Assembly: GCA_963680875.1 (NCBI GenBank)
Contig: OY804583.1
Location: 32,911,331 to 32,975,330 of the forward strand
DNA: 64,000 nucleotides
Reading direction: 5' to 3'
Source of the DNA: Bathymodiolus brooksi
Lineage: Eukaryota; Mollusca; Bivalvia; Mytilida; Modiolidae
Shown here: positions 46,120 to 55,854 of the stretch, piece after piece
How the letters are laid out: each line of letters begins with the position of its first letter
How positions within the stretch are numbered: position 1 is the stretch's first letter
Notes under the pieces: generated by a model
The model's input: the letters and a program-made list of their open reading frames with translations, nothing else
Told to the model about the DNA's origin: nothing
Databases searched by the model: none
Program-made: the position numbers and the translations under genes

Positions 46120-47480
46120 TCTATTGGTGGTGTCCGTGTTTCTCATCTTTTTAGTTTTGTGTGCTATATTTTGTTCTGTGTCTTGTGTCCAATGTTGCCT
46201 GTGTCTGGATTGTCCTGTCTTGATTGTCCTGTCTTGATTGTCCTGTCTTGATTGTCCTGTCTGGATTATCCCGTCTTGATTGTCCTGTCTGGATTGTCAT
46301 GTCTTGATTGTCCTGTCTGGATTGTCATGTCTTGATTGTCCTGTCTGGATTGTCATGTCTTGATTGTCATGTCTTTATTGTCCTGTCTTCATTGTCCTGT
46401 CTGGATTGTCATGTCTTGATTGTCCTCTCTGGATTGTCATGTCTTCATTGTCCTGTCTGGATTGTCATGTCTTGATTGTCCTGTCTTTATTGTCCTGTCT
46501 TCATTGTCCTGTCTGGATTGTCATGTCTTGATTGTCCTCTCTGGATTGTCATGTCTTGATTGTCCTGTCTGAATTGTCATGTCTTGATTGTCATGTCTTG
46601 ATTGTCCTGTCTTTATTGTCCTGTCTTCATTGTCCTGTCTGGATTGTCATGTCTTGATTGTCCTCTCTGGATTGTCATGTCTTTATTGTCCTGTCTTTAT
46701 TGTCCTGTCTGGATTGTCCTGTCTATATTGTCCTGTCTGGATTGTCATGTCTTGATTGTACTGTCTTGATTGTCATGTCTTTATTGTCCTGTCTTCATTG
46801 TCCTGTCTGGATTGTCATGTCTTGATTGTCCTCTCTGAATTGTCATGTCTTTATTGTCATGTCTTTATTGTCCTGTCTGGATTGTCCTGTCTTTATTGTC
46901 CTGTCTAGATTATCCTGTCTTTATTGTCCTGTCTGGATTGTCCTGTCTTTATTGTCATGTCTTTATTGTCCTGTCTGGATTGTCCTGTCTTTATTGTCCT
47001 GTCTGGATTATCATGTCTTTATTGTCCTGTCTGGATTGTCCTGTCTTTATTGTCATGTCTTTATTGTCCTGTCTTGATTATCCTGTCTTGATTGTCCTGT
47101 CTGGATTGTCATGTCTTGATTGTCCTGTCTTGATTGTCATGTCTTCATTGTCCTGTCTTGATTGTACTGTCTGGATTTTCCTGTCTTGATTGTACTGTCT
47201 GGATTGTCCTGTCTGGATTGTCCTGTCTTCATTTTCCTGTTGGGATTGTCCTGTCTTCCTTGTCTGTCTGGATTGTCCCTTTTTCATCGCTCCCATAAGT
47301 TTCCTTTAACGTCTATTCATCAACCTGAAATATCGTGTAATGGCTGGCTGCACTTAGAATGTAGTTTTTCACTATATTTTTATTTAATCAAAATAAGCGC
47401 CATCAAAATGTCAAATATAACGCCACCACACAAAACAAATATTTGCTATTTCAAATTCACTTATATCATAAACTGTTCAA
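46120..47480 (+). mobile_element. Carrier repeat CR, third copy with 14-bp expansion
   Basis: The left part (ctattggtggtgtccgtgtt, ttgtgtccaatgttgcctgt) and right part (aacgtctattcatcaacctg, aaaataagcgccatcaaaat) match 15,590-15,905 in order. Between them the ctggattgtcctgtct segment has expanded to more than 1 kb. Confidence 0.78.
46205..47285. repeat. 14-bp minisatellite (M14), about 77 copies
   Basis: The unit is tcctgtcttgattg with a few recurring substitutions (ggattg, ttattg, tcattg, catgtc). A distinctive variant block (cttcattg followed by cctctctggattg within a few units) begins near 46,387, 46,499, 46,625 and 46,793. The spacings are 112, 126 and 168, all multiples of 14, which shows higher-order duplication. 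Several frames stay open by chance (up to 117 codons). Confidence 0.93.
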
Positions 47481-47571
47481 ACAAATACACTGATAAAACT
47501 TATACCAAAGCTTAAAGCAAATGACGGACAAATAGATAAATCTATTCTGTATATATTATATGTTTTATTAC

Positions 47572-47690
47572 AAGGTTAGGGTTATGGTGCTTAACGCCAC
47601 TGTCAACAATATTTCAGTTTTATTGTGACGGTTCCTTTTATTGGTGGAGTAATACGGGAGTATCCTTAGAACACATGGTGGTAGAGAGAC
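47572..47690 (-). mobile_element. SINE-1 3' fragment, unit C
   Basis: ttagggttatggtgcttaac, then gtcaacaatatttcagtttt. Paralogue of 32,345-32,450. Confidence 0.75.
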
Positions 47691-47931
47691 GAGACCACAT
47701 TCTTCCCTATAAAAATATACCGATTAATATGTCAACTTATAATAATTTATTTAAGTACGAATATATGCAATGTTCTTTCTTTTACCTCCAAACACCCTCT
47801 GCCCATTACACTTAAATTACACTTAAATTTATATGCACGAACTGTCTCACACTCATTGATACTCAATACATGTATGCATTTATATAGGAATAATTAATTA
47901 ATTACAAGTTAATTAATGTGTGTTTTTTCAG

Positions 47932-48084
47932 ATGCGTTTTGTAGATTGTACTAACGGTGACAAAGATTCATCAAAGTCTGTACTTGATGTTGCGCTGATG
48001 TTCAGTGGAATTGACGAGAAAATGTTCTTCAAACGTGGTGGCAAATATGTTTTGAGCAAGGCAGATTTGAGACTTGACTGGTGA
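47932..48084 (+). CDS. Small exon-like frame of 50 codons after a splice-acceptor-like site
   Basis: tgtgttttttcag is immediately followed by ATG and 50 codons ([16 protein letters not shown], then [16 protein letters not shown]) ending in TGA. Composition and codon use look protein-like. A paralogue at 32,683-32,925 has decayed. I do not recognise the family. It could be the last exon of a lost or distant gene, a retrocopy fragment or chance; no second exon was found. Confidence 0.35.
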   Translation: MRFVDCTNGDKDSSKSVLDVALMFSGIDEKMFFKRGGKYVLSKADLRLDW

Positions 48085-48344
48085 TTTACTAGATATCAAG
48101 GATTCCTCCATGTATCCACTGTGTTTACTCTTTTTGATACAAAGACTTATAAGATATTTATTTACTTGCAGAAAGTAACCATGTTAACATTTCTATTTGT
48201 CCGACACCTATGTGAACTTTCTCAGTTGATAGAGATTGAATTATATTGAATATATAAACTTGTAGCGCTAAAAAAATATATTCGTACTATATATTTTACC
48301 TAATTTATCAATTTTGTTCACCTTGTATGCATATACCATTGTGT

Positions 48345-48725
48345 ATGTTCTAAATCGGTCGTATCTATGAGGATATATATATTCTACGTGATATGTGGGT
48401 TGTTTGAATCCAATCAAAATGGGTGGTGTGGGGTACAGGGGTTGGGTGGGTTAACCAGTCATAATTCGGGTTGCTCTAAGCCAATCATAACTACGGTTGT
48501 TCTAAAACAATCATAGTTGGGGATATTATAATAAAATATTCATTAGAGGAGGAGTAACTAAGCCAATCAGAATTGGGATATGCTAATCCAATAATAATCG
48601 GAGTAAATCGACTTTAACTGAGGATGTTCAAAGCTTGTCATAATATGAGTGTTCTAATCCAGTCATAATTAAGGTTGCTCTAATCCAATCATTATGTAGA
48701 ATTTCGTATTGATAATTGAGAATGC
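48345..48725. repeat. Degenerate repeat of about 25 bp, unit C
   Basis: About twelve imperfect copies around ctaagccaatcataattgg, as at 32,985-33,275 but longer. Confidence 0.6.
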
Positions 48726-49044
48726 TTTTTATCACTAATATTTTAATTCAATCAGAATAATCATTAATTATATTGTTTAATTTTTACTGTAGTTTACAAA
48801 TCTGGCAGCTATTTTATATGTAAATGTAATATTATATTCACTAATGATGTGTTAGATATGGTGTTAAAATAAAATAAACAAGACACAATATATCTCTTAA
48901 TTTTATCATGTATATTACAGTGGTTAGTAAGTCTAACAACAAATAAATAAAAATAACGAAAACAAGATAAAAACAAAGTAATTCGAACGGACGGATGAAC
49001 TCCCTATAATGTTCAAAAATGCTTAAAATTTCGATATAAGAAGA

Positions 49045-49240
49045 GTTTGAAGATACCAAATGGGTAATCAGAATCCGTAAATCGAAGAATGATAAACAAC
49101 ACAATGGCCAAAAGAAAAGGACACATAAAACTAAAGATCGAGTAACACGAACACCACTAAAATCCGGGGGTGAACGCAAGTGCTCTGAAAAGGTAAGCAG
49201 TTCCTGTTCTACTACTGGTACCCATTGTGTTAATCAATTA
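49045..49240 (-). mobile_element. PLE-2 3' tail inserted in unit C
   Basis: agagtttgaagataccaaat, gatcgagtaacacgaacacc, aggtaagcagttcctgttct: reverse-complement tail. It interrupts sequence that is continuous in unit B (about 33,620). Confidence 0.75.
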
Positions 49241-49839
49241 ATGGGAAAACATTGCACAACCAAGGGAGATAGTATATAAAGAAAATGATTTGTGTGCACT
49301 TAATAGATATCAACGTTTTTATTACTATCATCGGGTCGATGTCTCTGTTGCTGGTGGACTTTTAGTTCCCGTGTCTATCATCCGCATGGTAGTATGTGTT
49401 AATTAGTAACATGTTTTTTCCCAACTATATCATGGAGAGAACAAGTTACATATCAATTTAATGAAATGATAATGATGTCCGCTTTGTACTAAACCAATAG
49501 GCGTAGTTGTATTTATTCAGTATTTTGAATCCAAATATTGAGTTACGATATTGAATTTCTGTTGATAAACAATTTTAAACTTTTCGTCACCTATATGAAA
49601 AAATAAATCTAAGAATTCTGGCTTTGGCTGAGAAATGTTCTTTACAGAATTTTCGAAACATTTTTTGTTTAAAATGCTGTTATAATTTCCTGAAACTCTG
49701 GAGTCGAAAACAAAATTTGAAAAAATATATTCATTCTTCGCTCAGTTTGCTATGATTGTCCCCCCCCCCCCCAAATCACTCCGTCCATTACATGTCTGGA
49801 AGTTACGATAAGATGAAACGTTGATGACAGTGATAATGA
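49241..49839. other. Unit C distal flank without a gene
   Basis: 49,241-49,310 continues the unit B match; 49,440-49,515 resembles the 3' part of SINE-2 (aatgatgtccgctttgtact). Otherwise nothing recognised. A C-run lies at 49,760-49,771. Confidence 0.5.
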
Positions 49840-50345
49840 AAAAGCTTAAAATACCAAAGGGTAAATAGAAGCCGTGAATTGAAGAAGGACATAGAAAAAA
49901 ATGGTATATAAAAAAAAAAATAACAAACGACGATATACGTTACACAAAAAACTAAAGTTCGATCAATACGAACACCACTACAATCCGGGGTGATCTCAGA
50001 TATTCCTGGAGGGTAAGCAGTTCCTGCTCCACATATGACACCCGCCGTGTTACTCTTGTTACAAACCCATTAATAAGTCATGAATGAGAAAAGGACGCAT
50101 TGTGATTACGACAAATGGAACATTTGTGGTCATTTCAAATACAGATACTCCGTAATGTTTTGCTAAATCATGGTGTCGACCGAGAAACTGTCGAAGTGGT
50201 GACTTCAACATAACCACTATGGACCCTTGGTTCAGTCGCTTCCCTGATAACAGCAACCATCTATCAAGAAAATCACTATTGGAACCACAAGCTTCCCTGA
50301 TAGTAGCAACCCTTTATCAAATCACGATTGGAACCATAAACTCAT
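49840..50345 (-). mobile_element. PLE-2 3' end, reverse orientation
   Basis: Tail (ccactacaatccggggtgat, agcagttcctgctccacata) followed on the minus strand by C-terminal PLE coding sequence (LKSPLRQFLGRHHDLAKHYG). It faces away from the copy at 50,570, with 225 bases of shared flank between them. Confidence 0.75.
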
Positions 50346-50569
50346 GAATATGGGATTAACTGAGAGATATATACTACATATGCAAGTGTCCGACGAATGT
50401 TACTACATATAGCTTGAAAATTCACAATGAAACCGACCCTCACTGTCAGCTATGAGGTATAGATCAAGTAATGAAGCAGACCTATCTATATCTGTGGTAT
50501 CCTTTATGTCAAGCTCAATGGAATAGATCCTAGATATATATATATGTAGATCAACATATTTTTTAGATT

Positions 50570-51010
50570 AAAACAAGGACGCTACTGAACCAAGGATTCC
50601 CATTGGTTAAGTTGAAGTCGTCAGAGCTTTACGGTCGCCACCATGACCTAGTTAACCGTTACGTACTATCAGTGTCAAAAATGACAACGGATAAGTTTCT
50701 TTGTAAAATGCAATACATGTCACCGGGTGTGTAATTAGACTAACACGACGAGTGTTACTAGTGGAACAGGAATTGCTACCCCATCATTTGCACTTGAGGT
50801 CACCCACGGTTTTTAATGGTTTTCGTCTAGCTCAATCTTTTATGTGTAGTGTTTTGTAGACCGTTTTTTGCTGTTTCGTCCTTTTTCTCTTGGCCATTGT
50901 GTTGTCTGTCCTTCTTCAATTTACAAATTCTGGTTACCCCTTTGGTATCTTCAAACTCTTCTTAACAAAGAAAAAACAGATCTCACTACAACCTGTTTCT
51001 ATTTCATCAT
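50570..51010 (+). mobile_element. PLE-2 3' end, forward orientation, unit D
   Basis: Coding remnant (GFPLVKLKSS, then LYGRHHDLVNRYVLSVSKMT) runs into the tail (gacgagtgttactagtggaa, ttggtatcttcaaactcttc). Equivalent in position to 18,150-18,640 and 35,820-36,090. Confidence 0.78.
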
Positions 51011-52129
51011 TCACTCAGCAGTCCCTGTTTTCGGCAATGACATTGTTTACAAGATATACTTGTTATTGAATTGTACAGTCATTAAGTATTGTTAATTATT
51101 ATATAAACTACGGTTCTCCTCCTTCAAGCAGAGGTAACCGTATCAGATTTTGGCTCTCCTGTCTCCTTTGGTTTTCATGCTCCCAGAACTTTCTATTATT
51201 TGTGTTTCTCATCGTTTGATTATGAACGTACCTGATGAAGGTTATTCTAGATATGAATCGTGCGCACTAAATTAGATATCTACATTTTGTTAACTATAAC
51301 CTAAGTATGTTCTTCTGTTTCGTCAATCATGCTTACAATACAACTACAAAACAATGTTACTATTTCTGGATCTCTACACCTCATCATCCAAATGAATAAT
51401 ACAAAAAATATATTACAAATACTTTACTATTAAGCTGTGGTATAGTAGTGGTTAATATTTCACATGTAATAAAAGATTAGAACATAATCACCTCTCCTGG
51501 ACCAACCAGAAACCTTGATTTATAGCGGGTTATTTTTGTCATAATAAATGGGTTGAAATGAACTGTTGCTTTATTATGACAGTGCCATAATAACATGTTT
51601 CATATTAGCCTAATAAAACTATTAAGCCACTCCCCTGTCATAATAATACCTTTCCAATTAGCTTAATAAAGCTGCTAAGCCTCACCCCTGTCATAATAAC
51701 ACTTTTCACACTAGCCTAATAAATATATTAAGCCAAGCCCATTACCGGAACTACTATTGCGGTTTCAATGGGGTTTCCGTGATCTGTTTTATATTATTGA
51801 ATTGAATAACATTTTTTTGAAAATTTTATTGCAGGATAAATACAATATTGGTGCATTGACGGTAAATAAAGCTCGTTCTTTCCCCCGTTTCTAAGCCTCG
51901 CCACATAAATTCTATGTTTACCGTCAATGCACAAATATTGTATATTTATAGCTCTAATTCTTATATAATATGGTCGTCTTTAAAATGTCATGTTTTTGCA
52001 TGGTCCAATTATTAAAGAACCACAGTAAAAACAGTTCATTACAATTGTGATTATCTATCATTTCAAAATAAGTGGCTACATCATGGGGCTTTAAATGTTC
52101 AAAACACATGGAAACTTTTACTTAGCATA
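51011..52129. other. Unit flank, D copy
   Basis: Collinear with 18,641-19,289 and 36,091-36,799 apart from the 426-base insertion at 51,527-51,952. Confidence 0.75.
51527..51944. mobile_element. Non-autonomous insertion flanked by TTTATAGC duplicates
   Basis: The 8-base string tttatagc lies at 51,519-51,526 and again at 51,945-51,952. Units B and C have a single related site (tatatagctt and tttattgctt). Inside are an inverted repeat at the left end, about three copies of a 50-60-base segment (cataataacacttttcacac and relatives, 51,590-51,740), and an inverted repeat around taccgtcaatgcac (51,837-51,945). No protein coding. The family is not recognised. Confidence 0.8.
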
Positions 52130-53335
52130 TGTTGTTTGACTTATGCATAAAGCATTGACACATGATGTTTAACCTATACATAAAACATGGACACTTGGTG
52201 TTTAACCTATATATAAAACATAGACACCTTGCGTTTAACCTATACATAAAACATGGACACCTGGTGTTTAACCTATATATAAAACATGGACACTTGGTGT
52301 TTAGCCTATATATAAAACATGAACACCTGCAGTTTAACCTATACATAAAACATGGACACTTGGTGTTTAACCTATATATAAAACATCAACACCTGGTGCT
52401 TAACCTATATATAAAACATGGACACCTGCGGTTCACCCGATGTTTAACCGATACATAAAACATGGACACCCGGTGCTTAACCGATGTTTAAACGATACAA
52501 AAAACATAGACAACTGTTGCTTAGCATATGTATAAAGCATGGACAACAGTTTTTAGCATATGCATAAAGCATGGACAAGTGTTATTTAACATATGCATAA
52601 AGCATGGACAACTGTTATTTAGCATATGCATATAGCATGGACAACTGTTATTTAACATATGCATATAGCATGGACAACTGTTGTTCAACATATGCATAAA
52701 ACATGGACAACTGTTACTTTACATATGCATAAAGCAAGGACAACTGTTTTTAAGATATGCATAAAGCATGGACAACTGTTGTTTAAAAAATACATAAAGC
52801 ATGGACAATTGTTGTTTAATATATGCATAATGCATGGACAACTGTCGTTTAACATATGCATAAAGCATGGATACCTATTATTTAGCATATGAGTAAGGCA
52901 TGGACCACTGTTATTTAACATCTGCTTAAAGCAAGGTCACCTGTTGTTTAACATATGCATAAAGCATGGACAACTGTACTTTCACATATGCATATAGCAT
53001 GGATAACTGTTGCTTATCATATGCAATAAGAATGGACAACAAATTCTTAACTTATGCATAAAGCATGGACAACTGTTATTTAACATATGTATAAAGCATG
53101 CATAACTGTTGTTTAAAATATGCATATAACAAGGACAACTGTCTTTACATATGCATAAAGCATCGATAATTGTCGTTTAACATATGCATAAGGCATAGAC
53201 AACTGTGGTTTAACATATGCATAAGGCATGGACAACTGTGGTTTAACATATGCATAAAGCATGGACAACTGTTGTTTAAAAAATACATAAAGCATGAACA
53301 ACTGTTGTTTAGGATATGCATATTATTATATAGAT
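52130..53335. repeat. M33 minisatellite, unit D, about 36 copies
   Basis: The left third (52,140-52,500) is a variant family (catggacacctggtgtttaa plus cctatatataaaa). The remainder is the common catggacaactgttatttaa family. The exact 33-base period is seen at 52,570 and 52,603. Four times longer than in units B and C. Confidence 0.92.
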
Positions 53336-53557
53336 TCAAAGATAGAAATAAAATATACAATTGATAAGTGTGTAACCTTGCTGCACTGGGTCAGGTGAGT
53401 AATTAATATAGGATTTAAAATCATGTAGAAAATAATTAAATAAGTTCCTCTTCTATACACATTTCTATCATTGTCTATGTTTTATTTTATTAATTGTTTA
53501 ATCCAAAAAAAACCAAAGAAACAAAGCAACATCAACACAGCGTACAATTAGATCCCT
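53336..53557. other. Post-M33 flank, unit D
   Basis: attcaaagatagaaataaaa and ctgcactgggtcaggtgagt match the B and C flanks. No gene. Confidence 0.7.
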
Positions 53558-55135
53558 AGTGATATATTGAAGCAAATAAGTTACAGAGAATAGGGTATTG
53601 AAGACTCCCATTTCATGTATATTTACATAAAACAAATACTTTATAAAATGTTTCATCCTCTCACCCCCGAACCCCACAGCAAAATAATAATAATGTTAAA
53701 AAAAACATATATTAGTTGAGTGCATACACATTTCTTAATGAATATACATTTACGTACAACAATTACTTTATATCCAATCATCTAGCCCCCCAAACCCCCC
53801 AAAAAATAAAAAATAAAAGCAAAAAACAAAATCAAAAAACAAATAATGGTTGGGTGCATAGAAAATTCTCAAGTACTATACATAATATACATTTATATAC
53901 AACAAATACTTTATATCCGATCCTTTACCCTCCCCCCGCCGAAAAATATTCAAAAACAAAATGAAAAAACAAAACAAGACAACAAAAACAAAAGACAAAT
54001 GACATTTGGGTGTATATATGTTTCTCAATGATTATACATATATATACAACAAATACTTTATATCTAGTCCTCCATCCCCCCCCCCCCCCCCCCCCCCCCC
54101 AATAAAAACCCCAACAAAATAAGACAACCAAACATACAAACAAAGAAACAAACAATAAAAACAAACAAATAATGCTTAGGTGCATAGAAATTTCTCAATG
54201 AATATACATTTATATACAACAAATGCTTTATATCTAATCCTCCAATTCTCCCCAGCATAATAATAATAATAATAAAAAACATAATAGTTTGGTGCATAGA
54301 ATCTTCACAATAAATATATATTTATATACAAGAAATACAAAAACAAAAAAACAAATAATAGTTGGGTTTAAAGATGTTTCTCAATGAATATAAATTTATT
54401 TACAAAAAATAATTCATATCCAATCCTCCCATCCCCCCCCCCTCCCAAAAAAAAACAGCACAAAAAACCCCCCAAAAAACCCCCAAAACAAATAATAGGT
54501 GGGTGTATAAAACCTTCCCAATGAATATGCATTTACATAGAATAAATACTCTATATCTAATCCTCCAATCCACACACAATCCCGCAGCAAAATAATAATA
54601 ATAATAAAAAAAATAGTAATAGTTTGGTGTATAGAAGTTTCTCAATAAATATATATTTATATACAACAAATACTTGATATCCAATAATCCAGCCTCCCCC
54701 ACTCCATCCCCCACCCCAACCCCAACCCCCAAATATATACAACAAATACTGTATTTCCAATAATCCAGCATCCCCCCACCCCCCAAAAAAACTCAAATAT
54801 ATACAATAAATACTTTATGGCCAATCCTCCAACCCCTCCCCCCCCGCCAAAAAATTAAAAACAAAAACAAAACAAAAACAAGAGAACCCCAAAAACAAAT
54901 AATGGTCGGGTGCAAAGAAAACTCTCAAGAATCATGCTTATGTGCATTTATATACAACAAATACTTTATATTCAATCCTCCAACCCCTCCCCCTGCCCAA
55001 AGCAAAAACGAGAAAAAACGAAAAAAAAACCACACACAAAACACACAAAACAAGTAACAAACAAACAAATACTATTTGATGTATAGAAATTTCTAAAAAA
55101 ATATACATTTATATACAACAAATACATCAAAATAA
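53558..55135. repeat. Sat-1 array, unit D
   Basis: Leader plus about thirteen units. C-run of about 28 bases near 54,076-54,101. A short higher-order repeat of tatatacaacaaatact with ccaataatccagc sits at 54,660-54,830. Confidence 0.9.
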
Positions 55136-55657
55136 ATTGTCGTCATCACAAAGGTCAATGATCCCCCCCTCTTAAAATTTACATAACTCTAATGATAGTT
55201 CTATATACAAAAATGAAGACTTCAAAATCAGTGTTCATTGATTTGAATTAAGAGGTGCTTCTTAACACAGATTATCAGATATTTTGTTTAATTACAAAAT
55301 CTCATATTTTCAGTAATTTTTTTTTGGGGGGGGGGAACCTTTTTGTCGGGTATTCGAAAAAAAATGTCTATCTATTTTCTCCCACATTAAAAATTTAGTT
55401 CGTGACACACCAAGCAAACAAATCCACTATCTGTATTTGCCAGGTAAACAAACCGATTCATTTAACTGTTTATATGTCACCAAGATTTGTCTATAAATAA
55501 AGGACTAAAATATATGTTGATGAAGATTGACTCCCTGCCATGAATAGTATTTGGGTTACGCCGCAGCAACTCCGCTTGTTTTTGTTGGAAGTAAAGAATA
55601 TACAAATTTCCATTTTCATGTCATTTATTAAATGAAGAAATGTATCAAGGGATGACC
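55136..55657. other. TRIM-D 3' flank
   Basis: 55,140-55,470 matches the flanks of the other units (ggtattcgaaaaaaaatgtc). 55,475-55,620 is a diverged or replaced segment that matches none of the others (gccgcagcaactccgcttgt). No gene. Confidence 0.65.
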
Positions 55658-55854
55658 TAAATATAACATATAATGTCCACTAGCATGTGACTGTGTAATA
55701 TGATTTCAATTAATTTCACACACCAGTACTTTACCAGTGTTATAGAACGTTAACATAAATATAAAATATAATGTCCACTAACATGTGACTGTGTAGTATG
55801 ATTTCAATCAATTTCACACATCAGTACTTTACCAGTGTTATAGAACGTTAACAT
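55658..55854. repeat. 98-bp tandem duplication at the TRIM-D stop codon
   Basis: The last codons, stop and adjacent 3' sequence occur twice: agtactttaccagtgttata begins at 55,725 and 55,823. The inner copy ends the gene. The outer copy lies in the 3' region and still reads VCEIN then stop. Confidence 0.88.

Noticed and set aside
46826..47189. Open frames of 83-117 codons in the 14-bp array, which look like Cys/Leu-rich membrane proteins
   Set aside because: All are readings of the same 42-base (3 x 14) cycle and are open because the unit lacks stops. No start context or independent support.
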